DNA of 64,000 nt from Pseudopyrenochaeta lycopersici (taxonomy: Eukaryota > Ascomycota > Dothideomycetes > Pleosporales > Pseudopyrenochaetaceae): positions 248,001 to 312,000 of the forward strand of contig NHZP01000020.1 of assembly GCA_003313425.1 (NCBI GenBank). Reading direction: 5' to 3'. Position 1 is the stretch's first letter; each line of letters begins with the position of its first letter. Below the pieces are notes generated by a model. It worked only from the letters and a program-made list of their open reading frames with translations, was not told the origin of the DNA and ran no database searches. The translations under genes and the position numbers were made by a program. Of the stretch, positions 61,315-64,000 are shown in pieces.

Positions 61315-63908
61315 TCAGCACTTTCCAAGCACATTGAGATCGAGATCGAGGTCCATATCCATGTCCATGGCGAAATTCATATCGTTATCGTCCCACACCA
61401 TCGCGTTGCTATCACTAGTTCCCTCCCTCGCCGGCGTGCTTATGCCAGTAGTACTGATAGGAAGCATCGAGTCGTAGCCAGCGCTCGTCGTAGGGTTCTG
61501 GAAGTCAGCCGGTAGCTGATCCCATGAAGGGAACTGGAAGTCGTTGTCGTCCTCCGGGATTGGATCTCCAGACTTGGTGCATGCCTTCTCCTTGATAGAT
61601 TGCATTATCGGCTCACCGCTGGCCGTGCATGTTTGCTCAGCGATAGACGCGAACGGTGCCATGTGGGCGGTATTCGAGTCCAGCCAATATGTCTTCTTCT
61701 TCATTTGCGCATTCCTTGTTGAGAAACCTATCTCCCCGTTCTCCCCGAAGCAAGGTCCTCCTGGTGACGTACACGCCATTTCTAGAATTGGTTCGTAACC
61801 GCCTAGTAATTGATTTGTAGCGGATGTTAATACAGCTGGCGACGTAGGCGATGCGGTGACGGAACCAGTGAGTCCTGGCAAGCTGTACGGCGACTGGCGG
61901 CCAGAGGAGAGCTGTCGCGTATGGTCGGCGAACCTCGTGGAGCCTGATAGTGAGCACTCGAATGCTGCGGCGCGTAGGGGATCAGTCGGAGCCATATCCA
62001 GAACATTGAAGTGGTTGACATTGAAGCTTGGGTCAAGCACAGTGGTCGGTTGAATACCGAGATCCTCATACACCTCGTGATGGGAATTTATTCCTGGAAG
62101 AAGTCAATACCTAGTGCCTATTCAAAAATATCTACAGATATTTGTAGTGCATTGTAGTGCTTGCCGATGCACCGGTAGCTCAATCTGGACTACTTCTCGT
62201 GGGCTACGTGGGTGGCAACTTGAAGTCGTGCACCTTTGAAACTATTCAGGCAATACTAGTGAAAGAACCATACGTACCTGTAACGGGCGTTTTAATCTCA
62301 ATCCCATGAGCCTTCTTGAAAAGATTCAGCCACTCAGGATTGTCGGCGGAAGTCTGATTCCATGTGTCGTCAGGCTCGCCGTACAAAATTTTGCGAGCCT
62401 CAGTCTGGAGCATTTCATCGGTTACGGAGCCAGCGCCGTGCTGCTCGATGTGCTGACGAGCGAATCGTCCCAGTCGGAGGGTGAGAACCTCCCAGCAGGT
62501 TGCGTTAGGGTTCACATCTGGCGACTCGGATGCGGAGTAGTACTTTGGGGTCGTCAATACTATCGGACCAATAGCCGATGAATCTCGGCCATCTTGATAG
62601 GCGACAAATAGATCTGTTGTTGGACTTTGATTATTACTGCTGGGCAGTAGATACTCGAGATCACTGCTCTCGAGAGCTAAGTTGACCTGCTGATTCAGAG
62701 TTAGCTTGCAGCACATCGCAGGACTCTGTACATTGTATGGAAACTACAAATGAAAGAGTGTTCGCTAGACTGATACATACCTTCAGGCTTGCAGAGTTGC
62801 TCGCAGAGAAGGGAAATGGCGAAGTGGACTCATTGGCGATGAGGTACGGCGGCATGGCGTTGGTAACATGAATAGCGACGTGAGGGTCGAGGCCTCGGCA
62901 GCCCTTCCAATTCCTCATGTGCGCGCCGTTACGAAACTCCTTCGCTAGATGATCAACGCGATCTTGCCACTTGTCAAAGGTCATAGCACAGAAGCCACAC
63001 CGGGACTTGATAAATTGGGCTTCCGATTTCCATGACTCCATGCTGGCCGTCATCTTGCAACCATGCCTACTCGATGTCAGTACTGTTAAACACTACTAGG
63101 GCGAGGGTCAGGTTTAAAAGACTTCTGGTAACACTCACATTAGCCTTAGGTGTTGCCTTAGATGATCTTTGCGGTAGAAGGTTCGAGATTCGATGCCCTT
63201 TTCGTAGCAGCCAGAGTGATTATGCGTAGCAAGATGCTCAGCGCTGGGATCTATTGTATCGCAATATACGCATTTGGGCTTGCCAGTTGCTTTGTCGGCA
63301 ATGATTTCACCGAGAGGTGCACAGAGCCACTTTTCCAGGGACAAATGAAGACTCTTCTCGTGGCGAGACCTGGACATATTCAGTCAGCGAAGGACCATAA
63401 GGATGCTCGAGCTCTTGACAAAAGCTTCCAAATATTCTTTGGTATTGAACAGGAGACAGAGTGGCCCCATTTATATGAAATATACATCATACGTACCAGT
63501 CGTACTTGGACTTGAACCGATCTGTGCAGAAGGTACACTGGAACAGCCTAGGGCCTTCATCGGAATCTGCCTTTGGTGCCCGTGTTGGGAGTCGTCGTCG
63601 CCTACGCCTCTCCTTAGACTTCAAGCTGTTCATTGAACCAAGGGAGTGTCGCGAGCCATGTGAGTAGACTGAGTTGCGTGATCCAAGTGAGCCGGATGAT
63701 ATATTTGTGAAGCCGGTCTCCAGTGACGAAATGGATGGCGCTTTGAAGACCGAGAAGCTTCCTGTACTGTCGTTCGAGGCATCTTTTCGGTAGCTACTGC
63801 TCAGGCTAGTAGATTCAGGTAAATCAAATGTTTCAACAGCTTGGGCAATGGCGGTCATGGGAGCCGGTTCGTTCTCAGGGGGAGAATGCTTCCATCGTTC
63901 GAACGGAT
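61315..63908 (-). CDS. C2H2 zinc-finger protein, 5' end off-window
   Basis: Five exons visible: 63497-63908, 63139-63369, 62781-63066, 62278-62689 (or to 62686) and 61315-62093. A probable acceptor at 63909-63910 (gacag) with in-frame codons upstream of the ATG at 63858 (DPFERWKHSPPENEPAP) means at least one earlier exon is missing. Finger 1 (CTFCTDRFKSKYDWSRHEKS, ending in LH) is C-x2-C-x12-H-x4-H and is formed by the first splice. A second unit has CVYCD and later RKDHLRQHLRLMHGCK, also spliced. A third has CGFCAMTFDKWQDRVDH. The N-terminus is Ser-rich with an RRRRRRLPTR basic patch. The C-terminal 260 residues are Asp/Met-rich and acidic, like an activation domain. It is probably a nuclear regulator; its target is unknown. 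Confidence 0.82.
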
Positions 63909-64000
63909 CTGTCGCGAGTTAACCCAAACAACTCTGCTGCTGTGATACCGGCACATGAAAAGATGCGCCAGTATGCGAGTTTTGTTTGCAGTCATCATCT

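Overview
The window is nuclear DNA of a filamentous ascomycete (Pezizomycotina, most likely Dothideomycetes; the class is inferred from the protein set and not proven). The support is many short introns (about 46 to 184 nt) with GT..AG ends and CTAAC/CTGAC-like branch points, long intergenic spaces, and fungus-restricted families: a UstYa-type oxidase, 2EXR, BYS1, EMI1, a DUF3429 protein and fungal ERG27. I see no viral or plasmid genes, no CRISPR array, no rRNA and no intact transposon.

Layout. 0-16 kb is gene-rich: an ING-family PHD protein (+), a cytosolic 5'-nucleotidase-like metallophosphatase (+), a small secreted Gly/Tyr-rich protein (-), a UstYa-like oxidase (+) converging on a 2EXR protein (-), a Dsc2/Ucp14-like membrane protein (-), a coiled-coil protein (-) and 3-ketosteroid reductase ERG27 (-). 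16.0-24.0 kb has no gene I can support. 24-42 kb holds glycerol kinase (-), VPS13 (-, about 3,190 aa), EMI1 (+) and a cytosolic Hsp70 (-). 42.7-43.8 kb is a mitochondrial DUF3429 protein (+). 43.8-49.2 kb is empty and partly AT-rich. 49-64 kb holds a Pho85-type cyclin (+), an unknown glycosylated membrane protein (+), an Sds3-like protein (-), a BYS1-like secreted protein (-), mitochondrial thiolase ERG10 (+), a tRNA-Ser(UGA) (-) and a C2H2 zinc-finger protein whose 5' end lies beyond the right edge (-).

The genes are mostly unrelated housekeeping genes. Loose links are sterol metabolism and sensing (ERG27, ERG10, Dsc2-like) and histone deacetylase complexes (ING, Sds3-like). The one arrangement that may be a small system is the divergent pair at 5.4-8.1 kb: a secreted Tyr/Gly-repeat peptide opposite a UstYa-type oxidase, an enzyme family known for cyclising tyrosine-containing ribosomal peptides in fungi. 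The other notable signal is a 39-codon open extension, in the same frame, after the stop codon of the ING protein.

Exon boundaries were placed by hand from splice consensus, frame and protein-family continuity. Boundaries with a real alternative are flagged.
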